64,000 nucleotides of DNA, taken from contig JAAALK010000079.1 in NCBI GenBank assembly GCA_019279435.1, forward strand, positions 67,838,330 to 67,902,329. Reading direction: 5' to 3'. Source of the DNA: Zizania palustris. Taxonomy: Eukaryota; Streptophyta; Magnoliopsida; Poales; Poaceae. Below the pieces are notes generated by a model. It saw only the letters and a program-made list of their open reading frames with translations. It ran no database searches and was not told the DNA's origin. Shown here in pieces: positions 55,043-64,000 of this stretch; positions within the stretch are counted from its first letter, which is position 1, and every line of letters starts with the position of its first letter. The position numbers and the translations under genes are program-made.

Positions 55043-55915
55043 ATGACACACTCAAGTTTGTTAGCACAAGCTAGTTTAGATCTCGGCTCTTTATGATCCC
55101 TTTGGAATATCTTAAAATAATCATAATTATAACATAACTATGGTTGATCTAATTATGTGAATAATTTGTTGATTGTATGGTTTAAATTATTTGATGAACC
55201 TGGCTGATTATCATATATTAAGAGTGAAAAGACCTGAATACCCTTGAGTGAATGATAGCTAGCCTACCAATTATTTTTATATATCGAGAGTAATTAGAGT
55301 ACCTTCGAAAGGTACGTGTATAAAATTAGGGCTATGGTACAGATGAACCGGTCTATTATGATTATTAATTCATTCCTCAATTGTTATTATTCCGTAAGCC
55401 ATAAATAATATTTCCGTTTAGCAAAACAATTTAATCCCAATTTTGATTTCAGTTTTATTTCCCAAAGGGCGCCTATATTCCATTACCCCTTCCCACGACT
55501 TCTTTGTAGTACCACGTTATCAAATTATGAACTAAAAAGTTTCGTGATAACCCACGCACTCCACAAGAAATGTTGGGTTAGTTTACAAATTAATCTTTAG
55601 ATTGTAAAAAGTGATTTTGAGCCTCTACCCGGTGAGAATTAGAAGAACTAATGTTTTTAGGTTTTAGATTTTATAGTTGTTAAGTCTACATAATCTAAAC
55701 AGTTTGACGCAACTTTATATTGTAGAATAGTTGTAGTTGTTGATTAGAAGTTTTCAAAATAAGTTTATCGTGGAAAAGTCAGATTTAGAGGCGCTACGTA
55801 CTGGACCAAAGTCGGTCCGTTTCAAGTTGCCTAGGAGGGAATGCATACGTGTGTCATGCAAGTTGTCATTAAATCACTCGAGTACGTATACATATACATA
55901 TACATATATATATAG
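55043..55915. other. Intergenic, nothing recognised
   Basis: AT-rich sequence with only short chance ORFs. No repeat termini or RNA gene were seen. Confidence 0.5.
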
Positions 55916-56165
55916 TACTCCCTCCGGTTAACTTAACCCCTATTAACTTTTAAATGACGATGCGGTTGATTTTTATCTCAACGTATGATCATTCGTCTTA
56001 TTCAATTATTTTTTGCAAATATGTAAAAATATAAGTTATATTTAAAGTATTTTTAGTAATAAAACAAATTGTAACAAAATAAACAATATTTCAAAAAGTT
56101 TTTTGAATAAGACAAACGGTCAAACATTATGATAAAAGTCAACTGAGTTAGCGAAGGGAGCGGTA
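55916..56165. mobile_element. Stowaway-type MITE (Tc1/mariner)
   Basis: About 250 bp from TACTCCCTCCGGTTAACTTA to AGCGAAGGGAGCGGTA, with the same interior as 46918-47142 (attcgtcttattcaatt ... ttgaataagacaaacgg) and a TA target. Confidence 0.85.
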
Positions 56166-58300
56166 GCTAACAAGAAACGCCATAGAAATAATAAGGCATG
56201 ATCTTAAGCTGCTGAGTGCTGAGATCACCTAATTAAGAGTTTGTTAGCTAGAGTTCTAGCTAGCTATTAAAGAGTGGAGTTAATTAGAACCAAATTAAAT
56301 TAAACACTACTAAATTTTTATTATTCAAAAAAGAATATATAAAGAGTGGAGGTAACTTCCCTATCTATACAACTTGAGATCCATCCCATAATTAAATTAA
56401 AGGCACGGAATTGTGTGGCAACTGGCAACAGCAAACGATTGCATGCTCCATAAATATTCTAAGGAAAAAAACTGTTGTATACCACAAAAAATATCAGTGC
56501 TGTCTAAAGAAAGATATGAAGCTTCAAGTTGTGTATAAAAGGGAATATATATATATATATATAATGCATGCATGCTGGGTTTTAACGTGCCTTCACTAGC
56601 TAAGCTAGTCATATATAATTCTCAGGATTTAGTAAAAGGACATGAGAAGATACATTAATTACTGTCAATTGTCATTAATTACCATTAGCGTGTTTCTACG
56701 ATGGAACAGGCCGGTATATATTATTATATACTTACTTGCAAACGAAAGTAAAGGATTGATGGGATGGACGTACGTACGTAATCGTGGATGGCCTTATCAA
56801 TCACCAGGGAGCCACCGTATATAGTTGACACGCGTACTGCCATTATGACCAGAAAGTAAGTTTAATTAAGACCGTGGTGATTTGGAGTAACATGTCGAGG
56901 GTACGTACAACGTATAGATAACTGTTGTTAGTAGATTTTTGAAATTTACAACACAAACAGTTAAGTAGTTAGCAAGTACAACCCATGGATAGTAGTTGTC
57001 TATTTAATTATCTATAAAATATTTAATATTTATATATAACCATGATTTATAGATACTTAAATATGTATGGGAGCATAAGCGTTTGATGTCTCCTCACCAA
57101 GAGCGTTTGCAAAATATTCCGTTTAAAAACAGCTCCAAAGCTACCGTCGTCCTGTGATTTAATTTGCCATCAAGTCAATCAAGACTTTTGTGCTGTTCAC
57201 ACTACTATAAAAATATTTTTCTTTTCACTGTATATACACACATGTGGCTGGAAAAAATAACTTGGAATTGTGTGTGCAAATCACCACTCGAGGTAACCGG
57301 TGTATATATAGTCGATTATAAAGAAGGTTTTATACGTATGAACAATATATTTCCGCGTACGGTCGACTTACGAAACCTTATAGGTGACATGAATATATAA
57401 ATAAATTCTGAAAGCTCTTAGGAATTGATGAGCTTATGTTTTATTACTTGAACAATACATTTCGACTTTAATTTACACATTTTTAGACAATAAATTTAGA
57501 GCTATAAGTTAGTAATAAGATGTTTAGAAGAGACCTTAATTAATCGTTCAGTGGAGGACGACGTTTTCAGTTTAGACTTTAGAGTAATAAGATGTTTAGA
57601 AGAGGCCTTAATCGTTAGTGGAGGATGATGTTTTCATGTTAGGATCTGTTTGGTAGAGCTTTGGATTTTGAAATTCACACTAAAGTTAAAGTGAAGCATT
57701 TGAAGCTGGCTAGACTGCTCTATCACTTCAGTTCATTTATTTGAAGTACTCTCAGGATCTACTTTTCAAAAAAAATGCTCCAGAATTGCGTCAGTACAAG
57801 TATCATCCAGATTGTTGTTTCTGCTGGCTTTGTTTGGAGCTGACATCTCATGACACTCTTCTCCTTTTTTTTTCTCCTCCTGTCCTTGCTCGCACAGTTC
57901 ATGATTCACCACCTGTCAATTGCTCATCAACTAAATCAATTCTAATATTTTTGATCAATTAAAATTTACATATTTGGCTATGAATTATTGGCTTGTACGT
58001 GCCTTATTAATAGCGGGTAGGCATCACCAGAGTCGATGTTGGAGATCCGTGGTTTAGACTTTGTGTGTCGCCATGAAACGACGACGGCCACCTGATTTGA
58101 ATTTGATTTGGACCAAACTGTTGTGCAGAAAACCAATCGCACGGTACCATCGTACTAGTAGGTAGTAGCTAGGGAGATGATAATTTTGTCTTAATCTAAC
58201 TGCTTTCAGATTTAACAGAATAAGTACATGAGCTCTCTCCGTAAGATACTTATATACATATCATCAGCGATGATTATCCATATAAAGATATCACTCAAGG
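56166..58300. other. Intergenic, tandem duplication only
   Basis: No gene. 57512-57640 has a roughly 72-bp duplication (gtaataagatgtttagaaga ... gtggagga(c/t)ga(c/t)gttttca), the second copy shorter. 56546-56563 is a short (TA)n run. Confidence 0.5.
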
Positions 58301-58480
58301 TAGATTTATGGTTTCGGACGCAACACTCTTTAGTAACGGATGGCACTACTAATCGTCATTAATGTGGTGTCCCATATTTAGTGACGTGGTCTCAACACAC
58401 ACCGTCACTGTAGGGACAATCTTTAATGACGGGTAACTGTATGACCCGTCACTAATATGGACGCCCTTACTAGTCTCGTT
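58300..58480. repeat. Fragment of a dispersed repeat with GTGACGGGT-type motifs
   Basis: Alternating forms of 'tagtgacg' and 'cgtcact' (cgtcattaatg, agtgacgtgg, ccgtcactgt, atgacgggta, acccgtcacta) occur on both strands within 180 bp, as in subterminal parts of DNA transposons. The family was not determined. Confidence 0.4.
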
Positions 58481-59228
58481 TATTTTTAACTTATACCATT
58501 TTTGTAATTTTTGTAGGAAAACATATCAACTACAACATGCAATTATTTTTATTAAACCCACAGGCAAATTAAATGAAATATATCTTAACACCGATAGTTT
58601 ATTTGATATTATAAATATTAATATTTTTAAATTTTGTTCAAAAAGTTAGAAAGTTTTAACATAAAAACATGAAAATACAAGATTTATAATATGAAAGGGA
58701 GAAATAAAACTGAACGCTACAGGGGTTGGTTGGTTGGTGTGGTCGGACCACACACTGCACGCATATCATATCATTTGTACGTGTGTCTGCTCCACGACCA
58801 CCAACCCATACCATGCACAAGCATCTATCTGCCCATCCATCCATCCTCCTCAGACAGAGGCCCACTTGAGATCCCCTCGACTATAGCGGACGATCACCGC
58901 TCCGCACCATCGAATTTTGATCTGACGAGTGTTAGAGGGGTTTTGGAAGAGACTTTGTAGGTGGACTCCGTATGAGGTGAGGCCCACCTAGACGGCGTCG
59001 GGGCCTTCGTGCCAAACGGCGCGAATTGTGACTGTAGAGCGGTAGTCGAAGCCTCGACGTTAGAGGAGCTGCTTCCAAATAGGCCACAACATCTCTAAAC
59101 TAAGAACACATGATTTTCTCTCACACACAGATCGACACGTATATATGTACCATTCTTCGTTCTAAATTAAGAGATCTTAATCTCATAATCGATCTGAAAA
59201 AGGAAGTAAGCATGATATATATATATAT

Positions 59229-59373
59229 ACAAATGCTATTTTACACCACGGGTGTAGAATGCTATTCTACACCGACGTGGAATGGAGGGGTTGGGATTGG
59301 GTGGGGGGTGGGCACGATTGGAATGATCGGTGTAGAATAGCATTCTACACCCGTGGTGTAGAATAGCATTTGT
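59229..59373. mobile_element. Foldback MITE inserted in a (TA)n microsatellite (Micron-like)
   Basis: Arms 59229-59274 and 59328-59373 (46 bp) are inverted copies with one mismatch, around a 53-bp G-rich centre. Each arm itself contains the motif (t/c)tacacc in both orientations. (TA)n flanks both sides. Micron elements of rice are known to target (TA)n; assignment here is by this feature only. Confidence 0.75.
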
Positions 59374-59390
59374 ATATATATATATATATA

Positions 59391-59546
59391 CGGGAGCGCT
59401 ATTCTACACCACGTGTGTAGAATAACTAGTCTACACCGACTACTTTCAGTAGTTGATTTTCTCAATAGAATAGCTATTGAGTACTACTTTTTTTTCAGTA
59501 GTAGATTTGTCGGTAGAATAGTTATTTTACACCCATGGTGTAGGAT

Positions 59547-59552
<6 letters not shown>
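59391..59552. mobile_element. Second, diverged foldback element of the same family next to (TA)n
   Basis: The start ctattctacaccacgtgtgt and the inverted end acacccatggtgtaggatat match each other imperfectly, and match the arms of 59229-59373. Between the two elements lies a (TA)n run, and another (TA)n follows to 59595. Confidence 0.65.

Positions 59553-59595
<43 letters not shown>
59553..59595. repeat. (TA)n microsatellite
   Basis: About 20 TA units directly after the second foldback element. Confidence 0.9.
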
Positions 59596-59598
<3 letters not shown>

Positions 59599-59936
59599 CG
59601 GGGCCGGGACACCGATGGATGATAACTTAATCACTACGGGCAAATCGATTCCTGCACTGCAAACTCAGAATCGAGGCCTGAATATATGCTATCGGATGCA
59701 AATGGATCATATCGGAATTGATATGCTGCATGCATGCGGGCATCGTCGTCTTGTTCGTTCAGAACTAGAAACGAAATTATCAGAGAGAAAGTATACAATT
59801 TGTTTTTAAAAAATATTTAGAAATTATCGAAATTTTGTTTTAGATTAATAAATAATTATTATAAATTCAGTCACATTCCTACTCATATTCCAATCAATCA
59901 ACTTAACAAATACTTGAAGTTATTACGGCCGCCATT

Positions 59937-59959
59937 AGCTAGCTAGCTAGCTAGCTAGA
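59937..59959. repeat. (GCTA)n microsatellite
   Basis: About five to six tandem gcta units. Confidence 0.9.
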
Positions 59960-60455
59960 TCGTTAGTAATGAATACCTATAAGCTAGCATATCATGAGAA
60001 GGTAATTAGTCCCTGAGCTTTATGTGCCTCTCCGCTAGCTGAACTCGTTAGTCGTCCTGATCTCGGCCGGTGGAGCTCACCGTCGATCTGTCATGCTAGT
60101 GGCTCTGTTGATGAGCTCGTCGCCGTCCGCCGCGCGCATGAGATAGGAAGGGACATGACATGTGCGAGCGCGACGTCGTTATGACAGTTGCGTCCGCCTT
60201 TTTTTTTAGTCAAAGCCGGCCCAAATGTTGATGCGTCAAGAATCCATCTAGATGACTCCAAACTTTTGCTTCTCCACAAGATTGTTGAAGCAAATTGTTT
60301 GGCTCTGGTAGGCTGGTAGCTGCTTGCACAGGACCAGGCAAAAGTCCATCTTGTAATTCTGCATGTGCCCATTTACTCTGCGTATCTGTAGGCCCAGTTT
60401 TTCTATTGGGCCATGGCCTGCATTAACTTGTTTTTCCCCTTCGGCTTTATGCATC

Positions 60456-60756
60456 TATAAGCGCGCATACTGGAAAAAACCGGAGTCACTTAACCGGTTC
60501 ACTTGTTTGATCACGAGTTTTTATTTGTTAATATGATATTTACGTTGTATTATTTTAATATAAAAATAAAAAAATCTGGAAATTTAATCCTCTCGTATAA
60601 ATATTTTTCTGGTTTTTCCCGGTTTTTCCAGTTTTTTTCCAATTTTCTCGGGTTTTGCTCAACGGTTTTTACTAAAACCGGACTGGTTAACTGACCGGTT
60701 CCAGTTTTTCCGGTTTGACCGCCGGTCCAGTCCGATTTTTCCACTGAGTATAAGCC
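60456..60756. mobile_element. Small hAT-like MITE
   Basis: 60464-60748 (285 bp) has ends with tactggaaaaaaccgg and, inverted, agtggaaaaatcgg. Candidate 8-bp duplications TATAAGCG and TATAAGCC (one mismatch) flank it. The interior repeats 'ccggtttttcc' and 'accggtt' motifs. Confidence 0.5.
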
Positions 60757-63341
60757 ATTCAAAATTCAAATGGCGATCAAAACAGCACATAATTCTAATT
60801 AATCGTCTACCATACGAATTTATTATATATGAGATTCATCGTGTTAAGCTAGAGTACCTAATTAAGCAACACCTAAACGAATATTTAGGTCTTTAACCAT
60901 ATAAAATAAAAAAAATCAATTACGAAGGTGCATATCTAGTCAAAAGCTATAATATAATATAATCTGGACATAAAATTTTCTTTTCACTCGCGGTTTCTTA
61001 CTTCTTACATACGAACCACGTCATTTTCACAAGCGGTTTCATCACACGATCGACTATAGAATCCCATCTCCAACGCGCCTCTTACAGAGGTGTTTACACA
61101 AAAAAAAAATCCGGTTTTATTTTCAGGTGAGAAGCTTCACGGTAGAAGCCGATGCTTCATGTAGCATCGATGCTTCAGCAGATGCTTCATCAGAATTTTA
61201 GCACAACTGTAGAATTTTTGCATGGCAAATCATTCATCAAAGTGCATGCGCGGCAAACAAACAAAACAACAAACTTACAAATTTATATGTATATCACACG
61301 GCTAACAAACAAATGCTAAATTCTGAAAATAATCAATACTTCATGTTGCTACGATTTCAAAAAATAAGTTTAAACATCTATCATTATTAGCACGTTGCAT
61401 TAGAAATTGAAGCTCTTGGATAAGGTGCTTAGTATTTTTATTAATTTAGCACTTATTTAAGCATCTTTGCATTGGAGGTGTCAATTTGTTTATAATTAAG
61501 TCACATGTAAAATGAAACCGGGATGACTGCAAGAATCGTTTTATAGTATGGATATGATATAGGCCATAGTGGATGGCCGAAAATGTAAATCTGGATTGGA
61601 TGTTCCAGTCAAAATCTGCTACTTGGATTGGCTGCTTTACTTCACTTTAATTTCCATGGCTGCTCCACATTCCAAGCAACACATGTCCGGTTGCTCTCAT
61701 GCATGCATGCGTACGTGTGATGTTCCAATCCGACGTGTATGTTCGTGCGTGCACCGTGCACGTGCAATTGTGCATGCATGGCTCTTGGCCTTAGCCATTA
61801 AGTAAGCAAATTAAAGTGAGTGTTTACTGGCCAAGTCAACTGCTAAAGTTTAGGGTGGGATGAAATCGTTTTATCTCAATTTTAGTGATGCAATGGTTTT
61901 ATTTTTTAAACCAAGTAAAAATAGGTTATTAGATCTTTTTAGAATAAGGTTGAAAGGTTTCAATTGAAGCTTTTTAAGAGGAAGTGAGCATAAATAAAGT
62001 CATTTAGGGATAAAGTTTAAGGTAACATCCATGTAAACGTTTGTGTAATCAATTATAATAATAAGGATAACACGGTAACAAATTGTTGGAGTTATTTGGT
62101 TAATAGGTGTAATGTATTTTGTTTATATTAAAGTGAGTGTTTGATTGATAATTGTTAGAGTTATTTGGTTAATAGGTGTAATGTATTTTGTTTATATTAC
62201 AGGTGTTTGATTGATAAGTATTATAACGGAGTCTTTTTTGATAAAGAGCCGTATTTTTTAAAACTAATCATACCGAGAGATTCGACGTCAAATCTGGCAT
62301 TTTTCTTGAACTTAAACTTAGTAGGAAGGTTGCAGTCGTAGATAAAACGTTTGGTCCATGCAAGTGCTATCTTTGGTGTGGCCACTGGGCTTTATTTGCT
62401 TTGGAGTTTGGATGACAGTGTTTAGTCTCGTCGTAATCACATTTGCCTGAGAAAAAAACATGTGACCTTATCATCCTACCTTTGGAGAAAAGAAAGAAAA
62501 GAAAAGAAACAAGAGAAGTGACCGGGTTAGCTCATTAGCCACTGGCACATGCAAAATCAGAGGCTAGGTGTGTTTGATTAAACCGTGGAAAAATGTTGTA
62601 GGCTACGAGGCATGAGCTATGGAACAATTGTGAAATTATTTGATCAGACTAGCTATAGATTTATAACTGAGTGACTCTATTAAACTTAACAATTAGAAAT
62701 AATGATGTTATACTTTAATTAATAGCAAATATAATAAGTTTATGTGAACAAATGAAGATATCAGATAGCATAATAAACTATAGAGTTGTGGAATCTGACG
62801 GATGAACATTTTTTACTTTTACCGATAAAAAACTAGTAATTCGGAAAAGTTGATCTCATGATATGTTACATACTTACATATGTGTTTGGTTCAGATTTTA
62901 TACTTCTTCTAAACAAAAAAAAAACTGTTTAAAAAAGCTGAAGAAACACACGTACGTACCATGTTTCAACTTTGAAGCCTGAAATGGACATTGCGTCTCT
63001 GCATATGCACATCATATCGAACTTTCTCTTCATGTCTGCCTCTCTTTATTTCCTAATGGCTGGTGATGATTCAGGGAAAAGCTGCGCCCAATCTGCCCCC
63101 GCTTTTCCCTTTCAATTTGATGCGTCTGAAAAAGCGGAAACCAATCAAAACTTCCTCGTTCAAATTTCGAAAACAATATATATATATATATATGTACTTG
63201 TTTAATTTCCAGAAATCTCCAGTGAAGAATTCTTGAGAAGAGCCCGGGCTGGTGCAACCAGTTAACTGCTAGCTACTTGCTGATTTTGTCATGTCCCGTG
63301 ACTTGCAGATTCTCAAGAACTAAATTCTGTGTATGTGAGCA
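60757..63341. other. Intergenic, gene-poor
   Basis: No gene or RNA was recognised. 61134-61195 has several copies of gatgcttca in both orientations. A short (TA)n run lies at 63175-63192. ORFs of 60-78 codons here look like chance frames. Confidence 0.45.
62081..62215. repeat. Tandem duplication, about 69 bp x 2
   Basis: Unit aattgtt(g/a)gagttatttgg ... gtttgattgat at 62081-62149 and 62150-62215. The second copy has a few changes and is 3 bp shorter. Confidence 0.85.
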
Positions 63342-63725
63342 TTAAATCTTTGTGTGGAGAAGGATATAATATAGCAACAGATTTCTGAAGAGAGATGTGC
63401 ACATACTTTCACCTTTTACCCATATGATTCCAGAGATCAGACACTGATCTTTCAAGTGCACATGGCATGAGCAACCAACAGCAACCTTTTGGAGGGTCAT
63501 GCTTAGTTGCTTACTGTTCATCTGCTTCAGCTGGTCCAAGAGCTCAATGTTTCTAGTGTTGTCAACTTGTACTAGTACATCTGTTTTCTCCTCTTGAATC
63601 GAAGGTAAGCTAAGTGTCCTCATTGTGCAAAGCTCCATCAGAATGTTTGTGAGCATGCATTGCAGATTATGGCCATGTATGCACCATCGATCAATGCAAC
63701 AAGACTCGATCAGGATCATGTGCAA
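63342..63725 (-). CDS. Hypothetical ORF, 127 codons
   Basis: Minus-strand frame starting MHMILIESCCIDRWCIHGHN, with a middle part (VQVDNTRNIELLDQLKQMN) that could be helical. No known domain is recognised, and no splice context or promoter is evident. It may be an exon of a gene continuing past the right edge, a non-coding transcript, or a chance frame. Confidence 0.2.
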   Translation of the reverse strand: MHMILIESCCIDRWCIHGHNLQCMLTNILMELCTMRTLSLPSIQEEKTDVLVQVDNTRNIELLDQLKQMNSKQLSMTLQKVAVGCSCHVHLKDQCLISGIIWVKGESMCTSLFRNLLLYYILLHTKI

Positions 63726-64000
63726 TGGTCATCGGATAAAGTAACTTTATCACTGAACCCCAGACTTTTTGTCCAAGCATTTTTGTGTTGACAAACAGCA
63801 GTGCTAATGGGTACAGTTCTAAGCTGAACAGCAAGACATGGTTTTGTTTTCTTTAATGCTAAGTATACCAAAATACACTTGGGGTACTTCTAGACAGCTT
63901 AGAACTGTATTATAGCTCCGAAAAGACATGAATTGTTTAGATGGCAAACCTTATGGTTTAAATAAACCATAAACCCATATTGGATCTTGTTGATGAAAAC

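Noticed and set aside
1..64000. CRISPR arrays, bacterial operons, tRNA or rRNA genes
   Set aside because: The tandem repeats seen lack spacer structure, the genes have spliceosomal introns, and no tRNA-like or rRNA sequence was recognised.

Overview
The window looks like nuclear DNA of a grass, most probably Oryza. The reasons are intron-split plant genes with GC-rich first exons, AT-rich introns, Stowaway and Mutator-type MITEs, and copia, gypsy, hAT and LINE elements nested in genes. The order PP2C clade D, DnaJ, ankyrin-type SPL resembles, from memory, distal rice chromosome 3. That placement is inference and was not searched.

Layout. 1-5569: a Ty1/copia element running off the left edge, with its 3' LTR ending inside a NAC transcription-factor gene (5570-6789) whose start lies outside the window. 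7844-16540 (minus): a four-exon HYPK-type gene; intron 2 holds a complete chromodomain gypsy element (9501-14481) and introns 1 and 2 each hold an hAT-like element. 17688-20304 (plus): a PP2C phosphatase. 21256-25226: a recent rearrangement. A 2.5-kb inverted copy of the HYPK 5' region and a 613-bp direct duplication leave the downstream gene with two intact first exons and place a HYPK promoter/exon-1 fragment directly upstream of one of them. 24748-33417 (plus): a 13-exon OB-fold/zinc-ribbon protein whose intron 9 carries a three-element nested transposon cluster. 34815-39256 (minus): a nine-exon membrane J-protein of the DNAJC14/Jiv90 type. 42445-44059: a 5'-truncated LINE. 45439-46345 (plus): a two-exon short-chain dehydrogenase. 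47787-54000 (minus): an eleven-exon SBP-box factor with ankyrin repeats and a C-terminal membrane segment, interrupted by five single-base indels. 54-64 kb: gene-poor, with MITEs, foldback elements in (TA)n tracts and tandem duplications.

The genes do not form a pathway; this is ordinary plant gene order. The exceptional part is 14.8-25.2 kb, where rearrangement has enclosed the PP2C gene in near-identical inverted repeats and created a possible promoter swap between HYPK and the OB-fold gene. Exon boundaries were read by hand from GT/AG signals and reading-frame continuity. In the intact genes all exons join in phase.
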